A stretch of 9,420 nucleotides of DNA from CAYSZB01 sp964435475 (GCA_964435475.1 CAYSZB010000079.1:1-9420), one strand, 5' to 3'. Positions 1 to 7,238 are shown, counted from the stretch's first letter. The notes: a model not told the origin generated them from the sequence alone. Numbers and translations are program-made.

Positions 1-787
1 CCTCGGGGTGTAAAATTCGCACCAGGGGACCAAGCGCTTTGCCCAGCCAATCGCCAGCCTCATTGAAGACTTTCTGGGCATCCTGATCGCCATTCAAGGC
101 AAAGGCTGTTAACTTACTGATGTCCAGGTCGGCAGCCCAATTGTGTGGAAAGCGCAGATGAGCCAGTTCAACCATCCCAAGGGAACTGCAAAAGCCGTTC
201 AAAGATCCCGGAAGGCCATAACCAGCCGGTCCATATTCCGCCAGCACCACCTCCCCCAGGTTGCCCGCATAGCCGCCAGGGCTGCGGTAGACCATGCCAT
301 CGGAGAGGATGCCTGTGCGGATGGTGGGCTCCATGCTAATGAAGACGATACTGCGGTGGTTTTGACCGGCGCCAAAATAATGCTCAGCCAAAGCGCCAGC
401 GTTGGCTTCCTGTTCCACAAAAACCGGCAGGTTGTAGTGCATTGACAGGCGACCTTTTAAGGGCACAGATTGCCAATCGGGCATATCCGGCGCAGAGACA
501 AGCACGCCGCGCTCGACATCCAGGTCGCCACTGACCGCCAGGGAGATGACCTGGGGGTTTGGCAGGTGTTGGGCCTGGGTGCGTGAGATCAGCCGATCGG
601 CGGCAGACATAATTTCGTCAAAAGCAGGCAGGAATGCTTTGTTGAGAGGTGTGCTTACCTGCATGCTCTCATAGACCAGCCCGTTCAGATCGCCGTAGAC
701 GATCAATGTCCTTGATCCATTGAGGTTTAAACCAAGGATCCGTGCAGTCGGGTTGATAATTGGTTCTTTGCCGTTGGTTAATACCAT
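1..787 (-). CDS. ROK-family protein without HTH or kinase motifs (C-terminus cut by window edge)
   Basis: The minus strand is open from ATG 787-785 to base 1, giving 262 codons and then the window edge. ROK-fold signatures are visible: ILGLNLNGSRT (res 17-27) in the phosphate-1 position, VSGDLD (85-90), EQEANAGALAE (125-135), RTGILSDG (157-164) and GGYAGNLGEV (171-180). ROK proteins are sugar kinases or sugar-responsive repressors. Here the DxGGT nucleotide motif is NLNGSRT, the catalytic Asp of NDxN is Glu127, and the ExGH plus CxCGxxGC zinc motif is replaced by NLGE and a stretch with only Cys200. An in-frame stop at 823-821 excludes an upstream HTH domain. A GGTGGG Shine-Dalgarno lies 6 nt before the ATG. 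It lies 75 bp downstream of the kinase gene on the same strand but has its own promoter. It is probably a sugar-binding or regulatory protein rather than an active kinase; the ligand is unknown. Confidence 0.85.
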   Translation of the reverse strand, partial: MVLTNGKEPIINPTARILGLNLNGSRTLIVYGDLNGLVYESMQVSTPLNKAFLPAFDEIMSAADRLISRTQAQHLPNPQVISLAVSGDLDVERGVLVSAPDMPDWQSVPLKGRLSMHYNLPVFVEQEANAGALAEHYFGAGQNHRSIVFISMEPTIRTGILSDGMVYRSPGGYAGNLGEVVLAEYGPAGYGLPGSLNGFCSSLGMVELAHLRFPHNWAADLDISKLTAFALNGDQDAQKVFNEAGDWLGKALGPLVRILHPE

Positions 788-803
788 GTGATTCCCACCA
801 GAT

Positions 804-825
804 ATGTCATATAAGTGACATTATA
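804..825 (-). promoter_or_regulatory. Promoter -10 and overlapping palindromic operator of the ROK gene
   Basis: On the minus strand a perfect TATAAT lies at 825-820. Overlapping its last two bases is the perfect inverted repeat ATGTCA-N6-TGACAT (804-821), sitting where transcription would begin. A repressor bound there would block initiation. The -35 is poor (GATAAG at 848-843, 17-bp spacer), so activation or weak basal activity is possible. The ROK protein itself has no visible DNA-binding domain, so the binding factor would be another protein. The site is seen in the sequence; its function is inferred. Confidence 0.55.
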
Positions 826-862
826 GCCCAATAAACAGGATTCTTATCCGGCAACCCGGGGC

Positions 863-2203
863 TTAATACTTATAGATGCCGCCACCGATGAATTCGCGGA
901 TCACTGAGTTTTCCGGCACGATGGAATCATCCGGCAGGGCTTCCAATTGTTCCATCAGGGCATGCACCCGCCTGGCACGTTCAAAAGCATCTTCCCGTAG
1001 TGGGTCACCAGCAAATTCCTCTGCCCACCTGGCAAATGATGCACCCAGCCTGGTTTTATAGAGGGGCAGCTCATAGGGCATGGCGCTGTTGACGATGGTA
1101 TCGGTGGTGTTGATGTATGGAATGATATGGCGCATTTCGCTGGTGCGTACGTAATGCCAGTGGAGCAGGGTTTGGGTTGGGTCGTAGGCACGGTGGGCAG
1201 CATCACGCAGCATCCTGCGGATCAGGCGGATGTCAGTCCAGCGGACATATTGACCCTGGTTGTCCTTTAACTGCAAAAGAGGTTCAATATAGAGCTTGAA
1301 CTTCATGTTGTCAGGGATGGCGCTGGTCATTTCAGGATATAAGCCGTGCAGACTGTCGATGAGGATGATGTCATTGGATGCCAATTTCATTGGCGTTCTA
1401 TCGTCATGGCGATGCCCGGTTTTGAAGTCGTAATAAGGGATGAGCACCTCCTGCCCGGCAAATAAACGGCTGAGATGATCGTTTATCAATTGCAGGTCCA
1501 AAGCCTGAGGTGTTTCGAAGTCATAATCACCGAATTCGTCTTTGGGGTGGAGTTCAAGATCAAAAAAGTAATTATCGACATTGAGTGTCACGAGGTTTAA
1601 CCCTGCACGGGCAAGGTACTCACCCAGTTTGATGGTTGTGGTGGTTTTTCCGGAGGATGATGGCCCGGCAATAAAAACCATGCGCACTTCGTTGCGGCGT
1701 GCCAGGACCAGGGAAGCGGCATTTTCAACATCTTCGTGGTAAGCAGCTTCAGCAGCGGTGATGACCTGGGGTAAGGTACCATTATGGATGTGGGCGTTCA
1801 GCTGTTCGACGGTGTTCACCTGGTGTTCAATTGACCAATCCAGCACATGCCAAAGTTTTTCCCAGGGGATGTTGGTGGAGGAGTTGTAAATGGCATCATT
1901 TCTTTTTTCCCTCTGGCGCGCGCGTTCATCACGATAGAGGATATATGCCTTGGCAACCCTGGCGTGCCCATTCTCGATAAGCACCTTTTCAACCATGTCC
2001 TGAATCTGTTCGATGGTAGGGACTTCACCGATAGGGATTGTTTCTTCCAACAGTTGAACCACCTGCTGGCTGAGTTCGGCGGCGGTTTTCTTGTCGCGAC
2101 CACCGACAGCAACTGCTGCGCGGTAGATGGCATTGGTTATACGCTGCTGGGTAAAGGGTACGATCGTGCCGTTTCTCTTTTTTACTGTCTGGAACCTGGT
2201 CAT
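863..2203 (-). CDS. ATP-cone / uridine-kinase-type (PRK/Udk family) P-loop nucleoside kinase fusion
   Basis: A 446-residue, probably cytoplasmic protein. Residues 4-93 read as an ATP-cone (TVKKRNGTIVPF, then QQRITNAIYRAA), the nucleotide-sensing module of NrdR and ribonucleotide reductases. After a helical linker (95-170) comes a P-loop kinase: Walker A GPSSSGKT (180-187), LNVDNYF (207-213), YYDFKTGHR (257-265), ILIDSLHGLYP (280-290), DIRLIRRMLRD (324-334) and the C-terminal VIREFIGGGIYKY (434-446). This core matches the bacterial uridine-kinase-like family whose members usually carry an N-terminal TGS domain; here the ATP-cone stands in its place. The likely reaction is ATP-dependent phosphorylation of uridine or another nucleoside, with allosteric control by ATP/dATP. 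The substrate is not proven, and the usual EG of IIEGIHGL is DS here. AGAGG lies about 7 nt before the ATG. The ROK gene follows 75 bp downstream. Confidence 0.85.
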   Translation of the reverse strand: MTRFQTVKKRNGTIVPFTQQRITNAIYRAAVAVGGRDKKTAAELSQQVVQLLEETIPIGEVPTIEQIQDMVEKVLIENGHARVAKAYILYRDERARQREKRNDAIYNSSTNIPWEKLWHVLDWSIEHQVNTVEQLNAHIHNGTLPQVITAAEAAYHEDVENAASLVLARRNEVRMVFIAGPSSSGKTTTTIKLGEYLARAGLNLVTLNVDNYFFDLELHPKDEFGDYDFETPQALDLQLINDHLSRLFAGQEVLIPYYDFKTGHRHDDRTPMKLASNDIILIDSLHGLYPEMTSAIPDNMKFKLYIEPLLQLKDNQGQYVRWTDIRLIRRMLRDAAHRAYDPTQTLLHWHYVRTSEMRHIIPYINTTDTIVNSAMPYELPLYKTRLGASFARWAEEFAGDPLREDAFERARRVHALMEQLEALPDDSIVPENSVIREFIGGGIYKY

Positions 2204-2261
2204 ATTTTTACCTCTTTCCTGCTCTCGATCGTTATTGGTTGAATAATATTCGTGTATATTA

Positions 2262-2289
2262 ATTATAGCCTGATTCTCCAGTCTTTCAA
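2262..2289 (-). promoter_or_regulatory. Sigma-70-type promoter of the ATP-cone kinase gene
   Basis: On the minus strand TTGAAA (2289-2284) and TATAAT (2267-2262) are separated by 16 bp, a near-consensus housekeeping promoter. Transcription would start near 2255, leaving a leader of about 50 nt that ends in the AGAGG ribosome site. The leader contains the short AT-rich inverted repeat GAATA-A-TATTC (2241-2251), whose meaning is unclear. It is arranged divergently with the phosphodiesterase promoter in the same 127-bp gap. Confidence 0.65.
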
Positions 2290-2315
2290 TGCTTTTATGT
2301 TGTTTTAAATGGGCA

Positions 2316-2331
2316 TGCTATAATTGTTTTA
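2316..2331 (+). promoter_or_regulatory. Extended -10 promoter giving a leaderless phosphodiesterase mRNA
   Basis: TGCTATAAT (2316-2324) is a perfect extended -10 element. The usual start site, about 7 nt past the hexamer, falls on the A of the ATG at 2331. No Shine-Dalgarno is present in the preceding AT-rich bases, and no convincing -35 is seen, as is typical when the TGn extension is present. This supports a leaderless transcript and decides the start codon of the downstream gene. Confidence 0.6.
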
Positions 2332-3086
2332 TGACAACAAGCAACATAAAAACACAACCTTTAATCATTGCCCACCGTGGGGCAAGTGCCCATGCACCTG
2401 AAAACACATTGGCAGCTTTCAACCTTGCTCTTGAACAGGGTGCTGATGGCATCGAGCTGGATGTGATGCTCAGCAAGGACCAGGCACTGGTTGTCATCCA
2501 TGATGACACGGTTGACCGGACAACCAATGGCAGCGGCAGGGTGAGGGATTTTTCTTACCGGACTCTCAAGGATCTTGATGCCGGCAAGACATTTGACGAT
2601 CGCTTCAAAGGGGAGCATTTGCCCACCCTGTCAGAAGTATTCGAGCAGTTTGGCGGTAAATTCCTGATCAATGTGGAATTAAAAAACTATGCAACGCCCC
2701 TTGATGACCTGACAGAACGTGTAATCGACCTCGTCGAGAAATATGATTTGTGTGAGAGTATCCTTCTTTCTTCTTTTAACCCCCGAAATCTAAAGCGGGC
2801 TGAAAAGCGCAACCCGGCGATCAGGAAGGGACTTTTGACCTTCCCGGGCATTGCAGGAGCTTTATTAAGAGGTCCTCTCGGGCAGATATATCCTTACCAG
2901 GCACTGCACCCGTATTTTGCTGATGTGAATGGTCGAATGATCCAAAAAATGCATTCCCAGGGACGCCAGGTGAATGCCTGGACAGTGGATGACCCGTTGG
3001 AGATCAAGTTGCTTACCAAGCTGGGCGTGGATATGATCATCTGCAATGACCCCCTGGCAGCGCGCCAGGTTATTGAAAGTTTGTAG
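2331..3086 (+). CDS. Glycerophosphodiester phosphodiesterase (GDPD family, UgpQ-like)
   Basis: A 251-residue enzyme predicted to hydrolyse glycerophosphodiesters from lipid head groups to glycerol 3-phosphate and an alcohol. The GDPD signature is complete: AHRGASAHAPENT (14-26) with His15/Arg16, the metal ligands in ELD (Glu42, Asp44), His57 in VIHDDTVDRTT, Glu116 and Lys118 in VELK, and NAWTVDD (215-221) near the end. Length matches the single-domain bacterial UgpQ class. There is no signal peptide or membrane segment, so it should be cytoplasmic. ATG 2331 was chosen over the in-frame ATG at 2289 because homology begins just after 2331, the extension MLLCCFKWACYNCF is unlike the family, and a -10 box overlaps that extension. 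The stop is 2 nt before the next start, so the pair is probably one operon. The exact substrate cannot be read from the sequence. Confidence 0.9.
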   Translation: MTTSNIKTQPLIIAHRGASAHAPENTLAAFNLALEQGADGIELDVMLSKDQALVVIHDDTVDRTTNGSGRVRDFSYRTLKDLDAGKTFDDRFKGEHLPTLSEVFEQFGGKFLINVELKNYATPLDDLTERVIDLVEKYDLCESILLSSFNPRNLKRAEKRNPAIRKGLLTFPGIAGALLRGPLGQIYPYQALHPYFADVNGRMIQKMHSQGRQVNAWTVDDPLEIKLLTKLGVDMIICNDPLAARQVIESL

Positions 3087-3088
3087 GA

Positions 3089-6057
3089 ATGAAACGGTGC
3101 CTGCATTTACATTCCCCTGTTCTCTCCAGGCTCATGCAGGCACTGATCATATTTTCATTGTTAGCCGGGTCTGCTTTCAGCACCCAACCGGGTTCTGCCT
3201 CAAACCTGAACCAGGTGGCTACCATCCTGGAAAATATGAGCACGCAAGAAAAAGTTGGACAGCTCTTCCTGGTCACTTTTTCCGGGACCAATATCAGCAA
3301 CAATACCAAGATATATGACCTGATCGTCAACCAGCGTGTTGGCGGGGTGATCCTTTCGAACGAAAATGGCAATTTNNNNNNNNNNNNNNNNNNNNNNNNN
3401 NNNNNNNNNNNNNNNNNNNNNNNNNNNNNNNNNNNNNNNNNNNNNNNNNNNNNNNNNNNNNNNNNNNNNNNNNNNTGATCGTCAACCAGCGTGTTGGCGG
3501 GGTGATCCTTTCGAACGAAAATGGCAATTTTCGTGAACTGGATACCCTCAACGAGGTTGTCACCCTTGTCAGTGACCTCCAATCACTGGTAATGCTGCCT
3601 GAACCTGTTCAGCAGCTGGTTGTTGAAAACCCAAGCGAGCCAGCCATCTCTTCGATACCCCTGTGGATTGGCATTGAACAACCTGGCAGTTCCTTATCAG
3701 GGGAAGTAATCAACGGTCTATCGCCTATCCCGAGCGCCATGGCAATGGGTGCCACCTGGGACCCATTGTTAGCTGAACAGGCTGGCGAGATCCTGGGCAC
3801 CGAACTGGCTGACCTGGGGTTCAACCTCTTTCTCGGTCCATCACTGGATGTGGTGGACTCGTCAAGTGCTAACTCGCTGGAACTGGCAGGTACACATGCT
3901 TTTGGCGGAGATCCTTATTGGGTTGGAGAAATAGGCCAGGCATTTATCAGTGGATTGCACCAGGGCAGCGAAAACCAACTGGCAGTGATCGCCAAGCACT
4001 TCCCGGGATTGGGAGGGGTTGACCGATCACCTGAAAATGAGATTTCCACTGTCATGAAGTCGCTTGAACAATTGAAACAGCTTGAACTGGCACCTTTCTT
4101 TTCTGTGACCGGTAAAGCTGCATCAGTTGAGAGTGTTTCGGATGGGTTGCTGGTTTCTCATATTCGCTACCAGGGTTTCCAGGGAAATATCCGGGCAACG
4201 ACCAAGCCGGTCAGCCTTGATCCTGCGGCATTAAACCAACTCCTGGCACTGGAGGAACTTGGTGCGTGGCGTGAGAATGGTGGACTGATGGTGGCGGATA
4301 ACCTGGGGAGCACGGCCATGCGAAAATTCTATGACCCGACAGAAACTTCTTTTGAATCTTGGCAGGTTGCCCGTTCGGCTTTCCTGGCAGGTAATGACCT
4401 GTTGATCCTGGATAATTTCCGTGCTTCAGGGGACCCGGATGAATACACCAGCATCATGCGCACGATCGACTTCTTCATCCAAAAATACCAGGAAGATCCA
4501 TTATTTGCCCAAAAGGTGGATGCCTCTGTTTACCGCATTATGCAAAGCAAGTTGGAGCGCTACCCGGAATTTTCCCAGGAAGAAGTTATCCCAGACACGG
4601 CAAATATCGCTGCGATCGGCGACCAGTTGCGGTCCAGTTCAGCCATTGCCCTCAAAGCAACCACATTGATCAGCCCGGGAAGCACTGAGCTCATCCTGGA
4701 CCTGCCATCCTCACCCTCGATGTATGAATTCATTACCATATTTACAGACGTGCGGACATACAAGAACTGCAACACCTGCGCTGAACAAAAATTGCTTACC
4801 GGTACAGGTTTTGAGGAAGCCCTATTACAACTATATGGACCACAGGCAGGAAATGAGGTTTTAGAGAACCGACTTGCGTCTTACAGTTTCACCCAACTGA
4901 ATGAGCTGCTGGATAGGGTAAGTGAACCCTCCGACCCCAATCTTGAGGATAATATTAAACGTTCGGAGTGGCTGATCTTCAACATCATTGACCTGAACAG
5001 TTCATATAAGGATTCTTCAGCGTTAAAACGCTTGCTTGCAGAACGGTATGACCTGTTGCAGGATAAAAATGTGATCGTATTCAGTTATGGCACACCGTAT
5101 TATTTGGATGCGACGGAATTATCCAAGGTAACAGCTTATTATGGACTTTTCAGCCATCTGCCCCAGTTCACTGAAGTGGCTGCACGCATCCTGATGCAGG
5201 AGATCGAGCCGACTGGTGTTTTACCGGTGGATGTCAGTAGCGTAGGCTATGACCTGATCACAGCAACGTCACCAGATCCTTTTCAGGTCATTGCTTTGAG
5301 CTTGGTAATGCCAGTGGAAGCAGCGGTTGAGACACCTGAACCGGCAGAGACACCCATCCAACCCCTTCCCATTCTCAAGGTGGGAGAAACGATCAATATC
5401 CAGGCAGGCCTGATAAAGGACCATAATCAACATCGTGTTCCTGACGGTACGATCGTGCGTTTTACTTTCCGCCTAACCGGGGAAAATGTGATCATCCAGC
5501 AATCTGATGTCGCCACGGTAGATGGGATGGCAACGCTGGCTTATCGTATCGATCGACCTGATACCATCGAAATCACTGCGATCAGTGAACCCGCTTTAAT
5601 CTCCAGTACCCTGTTATTGAACATAGAAAGTGGGGTGGCAGAAGTGGTGGTTCCCACCAGTACACCGATGCCGACGCCGACACCAACGCTCGAACCAACA
5701 CCTACTGCGACCTTAGCGGTACAAGACACGAGCGAAGCAACTACAGTCGTTGGTTATCCCAAGCCGTTGGACTGGTTGATCACAATGCTGATCGTTGCCA
5801 TGGGCTTTGGCATTGCCTATCTTATCGGGTACTACTGGTGGGGATCGGAACGTTGGGGTTTACGCTCAGGATTGTGTGCTGTTATTGGCGGGTTGACCTC
5901 TTTTGTTTACCTGAGCCTGGGAACACAAGGAACGGTATCCTGGATGATCAAATCGGGGACATGGTTTGTTATCCAGATGGCGCTTGTTGGGCTTATCCTG
6001 GGATGGATCGTTGCGCTTGTCTGGTGGATGGTAAAAGAGGGAAATAAGATCCCTTAG
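3089..6057 (+). CDS. Membrane-anchored GH3-type glycosidase-like protein, interrupted by a false assembly gap
   Basis: Removing the false gap gives one 937-residue protein. Order: signal peptide (about 1-32; MKR, hydrophobic QALIIFSLLAGSAF); GH3 N-terminal barrel (about 45-455) with MSTQEKVGQLF (50-60), AKHFPGLGG (250-258) and LMVADNLG (348-355), where Asp352 fits the nucleophile; GH3 C-terminal-like domain (about 460-670) with VIVFSYGTPYYLD and VLPVDV; Ig/Big-like beta domain (about 710-795); Thr-Pro linker (804-823); and three membrane segments (about 844-867, 877-897, 908-931). The nearest functional group is bacterial beta-N-acetylhexosaminidase (NagZ/YbbD), which acts on peptidoglycan sugars. 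However, the KHFPGHG...DSH loop with the His-Asp dyad reads KHFPGLGGVDRSPENE, so activity may be altered or absent. A CNTC pair lies at 509-512. The catalytic part should face outside. It starts 2 nt after the phosphodiesterase stop with no clear separate ribosome site, suggesting translational coupling. Confidence 0.82.
3321..3530. other. False scaffold gap: 100 N between identical 55-bp copies
   Basis: Bases 3376-3475 are exactly 100 N. The 55 bases before them (3321-3375) are identical to the 55 after (3476-3530). This is the pattern of two contigs sharing one k-mer end and joined with a dummy spacer. Deleting 155 bases makes 3089-6057 exactly 938 codons including the stop, with the reading VNQRVGGVILSNENGNFREL continuous. 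It should not be read as a biological repeat. Confidence 0.93.
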
Positions 6058-6075
6058 AGGGCTATTTGGGGGGAA

Positions 6076-7059
6076 CTACAGGACATGGACCAGGCTGAGG
6101 ATCAGACCGATCATTGCCAGCCCGATCGCAATGGCAGATAAAGCAATTTCAAGTGTCTGCATGACTTTTTGTTTACGATGGTTTGAGATCCCCCTGCTCA
6201 AGGGTGAACTTTCCTCTGTCAGGGCACGGACGAATGCCTGAACTGATGCCGGCCTGTCGGATGGATGCAGTTGCAGACCCCAGAGGATGGCCCTTTCTGT
6301 GCGGGGTGAGATTGCCTGGTTCAACTCCCTGGGAGGGATCAGTGCCGCTGAATCGAGGAACCGGTCACGGACATTGGCAGGTGGTTCATTGGTCAGCAGG
6401 TGATAAAGCGTGGCGGCAAATGAGTAAATATCGCTGCGCACATCTGTGTGGGCTGAATCCCCCCCATATTGTTCAAGTGGTGTATATTGGGCTGTCCCCT
6501 GTCCTTGCAGGATGGTGACTGTGACCTCACCGGGGGCAAGCATGCGGGCCAAACCGAAATCAACCAGCTTAAGCAACCCACTGGGGGTCAGCTTCATATT
6601 GCTTGGTTTGATGTCGCGGTGCAGGATGGCTGGCTCCTGCCCATGCAGGTAGACCAATGCATCTCCCAGTTGGGTCGCCCAACCAATCACTTCACCTTCT
6701 GTAAGGAATTTTCCTGCCTGGCTGGCTTTGAGCATTAATGCGCGCAGATCATCGCCGGGCACAAAATCCATGACCAGGTAGTCATTATCGAGGATGGAGA
6801 AAAAATCAGACACTTTGGGCAGGTTTGGGTGATCCAGGCGGGCTAGAATGGTAGCTTCCTGGTGGAATTGATCGCGGGTTTCCTTTAATATGTTTTCAGG
6901 CAAAGAAGGATCATGTTCCACTTCTTTAACCGCACATGATCGACCAGCAAGGACCAGGTCCTCGGCCAGGTAGATGCAGCCTTTACCACCCTGCCCGATC
7001 ACCCGATCGATCTTGTAACGTTTATGTAAAACTACACCAGGTTTTAATTGAACTGGCAT
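6076..7059 (-). CDS. Tail-anchored Ser/Thr protein kinase (Hanks type)
   Basis: A 327-residue kinase. The kinase domain (about 15-282) has the glycine loop IGQGGKG (21-27), AVK Lys45, helix C Glu68, HRDIKPSN (147-154) with catalytic Asp149 and Asn154, DFG (167-169), an activation segment to TPLEQY (193-198, in place of APE) with candidate phosphothreonines at 180, 182, 189 and 193, the DVRSDIYS helix F Asp210, and Arg269. All catalytic residues are present, so it should be active. A short basic stretch (292-298) leads to one membrane helix (about 302-325) that ends the protein, leaving no outer sensor domain; any signal must come through partners or the cytoplasm. AGGA lies about 6 nt before ATG 7059. 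It is divergent from the FHA-winged-helix gene, its most likely phosphorylation partner, and converges 18 bp from the GH3 gene. Confidence 0.93.
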   Translation of the reverse strand: MPVQLKPGVVLHKRYKIDRVIGQGGKGCIYLAEDLVLAGRSCAVKEVEHDPSLPENILKETRDQFHQEATILARLDHPNLPKVSDFFSILDNDYLVMDFVPGDDLRALMLKASQAGKFLTEGEVIGWATQLGDALVYLHGQEPAILHRDIKPSNMKLTPSGLLKLVDFGLARMLAPGEVTVTILQGQGTAQYTPLEQYGGDSAHTDVRSDIYSFAATLYHLLTNEPPANVRDRFLDSAALIPPRELNQAISPRTERAILWGLQLHPSDRPASVQAFVRALTEESSPLSRGISNHRKQKVMQTLEIALSAIAIGLAMIGLILSLVHVL

Positions 7060-7115
7060 TTTTTATCCTGTAAAGTCCATGCCAGGTGAATATTCAGATG
7101 GCAATGGTTTCTGTT

Positions 7116-7153
7116 CATCAACTTGATGCCCGTTTTATTCGGCGTTTACGGGC
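7116..7153. promoter_or_regulatory. Two adjoining inverted repeats in the kinase/FHA divergent region
   Basis: CATCAA-C-TTGATG (7116-7128) is a perfect 6-bp-arm palindrome. It shares its last base with a second perfect repeat, GCCCGT-N14-ACGGGC (7128-7153). The second covers the expected -35 zone of the FHA gene promoter. Both lie in the predicted 5' leader of the kinase mRNA, where they could fold as RNA hairpins. They could be operators for the FHA-winged-helix protein or leader structures. The repeats are seen; the role is inferred. Confidence 0.45.
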
Positions 7154-7163
7154 TGAGAGTATA

Positions 7164-7192
7164 CTATAATACTTTAACTTAAGTTATTATAG
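7164..7192. promoter_or_regulatory. Symmetric divergent promoter core between kinase and FHA genes
   Basis: A perfect 8-bp-arm inverted repeat, CTATAATA (7164-7171) and TATTATAG (7185-7192), places a TATAAT -10 on each strand: plus 7165-7170 towards the FHA gene, minus 7191-7186 towards the kinase. Between them lies the perfect 12-bp palindrome TAACTTAAGTTA (7175-7186). Predicted starts (about 7177 plus, about 7179 minus) fall almost on the same base pairs, so both promoters could not easily be occupied together. TTGGCG at 7214-7209 gives the minus promoter a 17-bp-spaced -35; the plus -35 is weak. A protein bound at the centre would control both genes. Confidence 0.6.
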
Positions 7193-7238
7193 CGTAACAC
7201 TGGATTATCGCCAATATGGTTGTAATGAGATAGAGCAG

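Noticed and set aside
143..445. Plus-strand ORFs within 143-445
   Set aside because: They overlap the continuous minus-strand ROK frame, which has clear family motifs and a ribosome site; the plus-strand products resemble nothing.
849..860. CCGG-CAAC-CCGG hairpin after the ATP-cone kinase gene as a terminator
   Set aside because: The stem is only 4 bp, with no T-run following on the minus strand.
2241..2268. AT-rich short inverted repeats in the 2204-2330 gap as an operator
   Set aside because: The arms are 5 bp of A/T-rich sequence and are expected by chance; noted only in the promoter entry.
2289..2330. Upstream ATG at 2289 as the phosphodiesterase start
   Set aside because: No ribosome site, a -10 box inside the extension, and homology starting only after 2331.
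3321..3530. 55-bp direct repeat as a target-site duplication or recombination repeat
   Set aside because: It flanks exactly 100 N, recurs with the same length at a second site with unrelated sequence, and collapsing it restores the reading frame; an assembly overlap explains it fully.
6051..6061. CCCT-TAG-AGGG hairpin at the end of the GH3 gene as a terminator
   Set aside because: A 4-bp stem with a 3-base loop and no T-run on either strand is too weak to call; the 18-bp gap between the converging stops holds nothing else.
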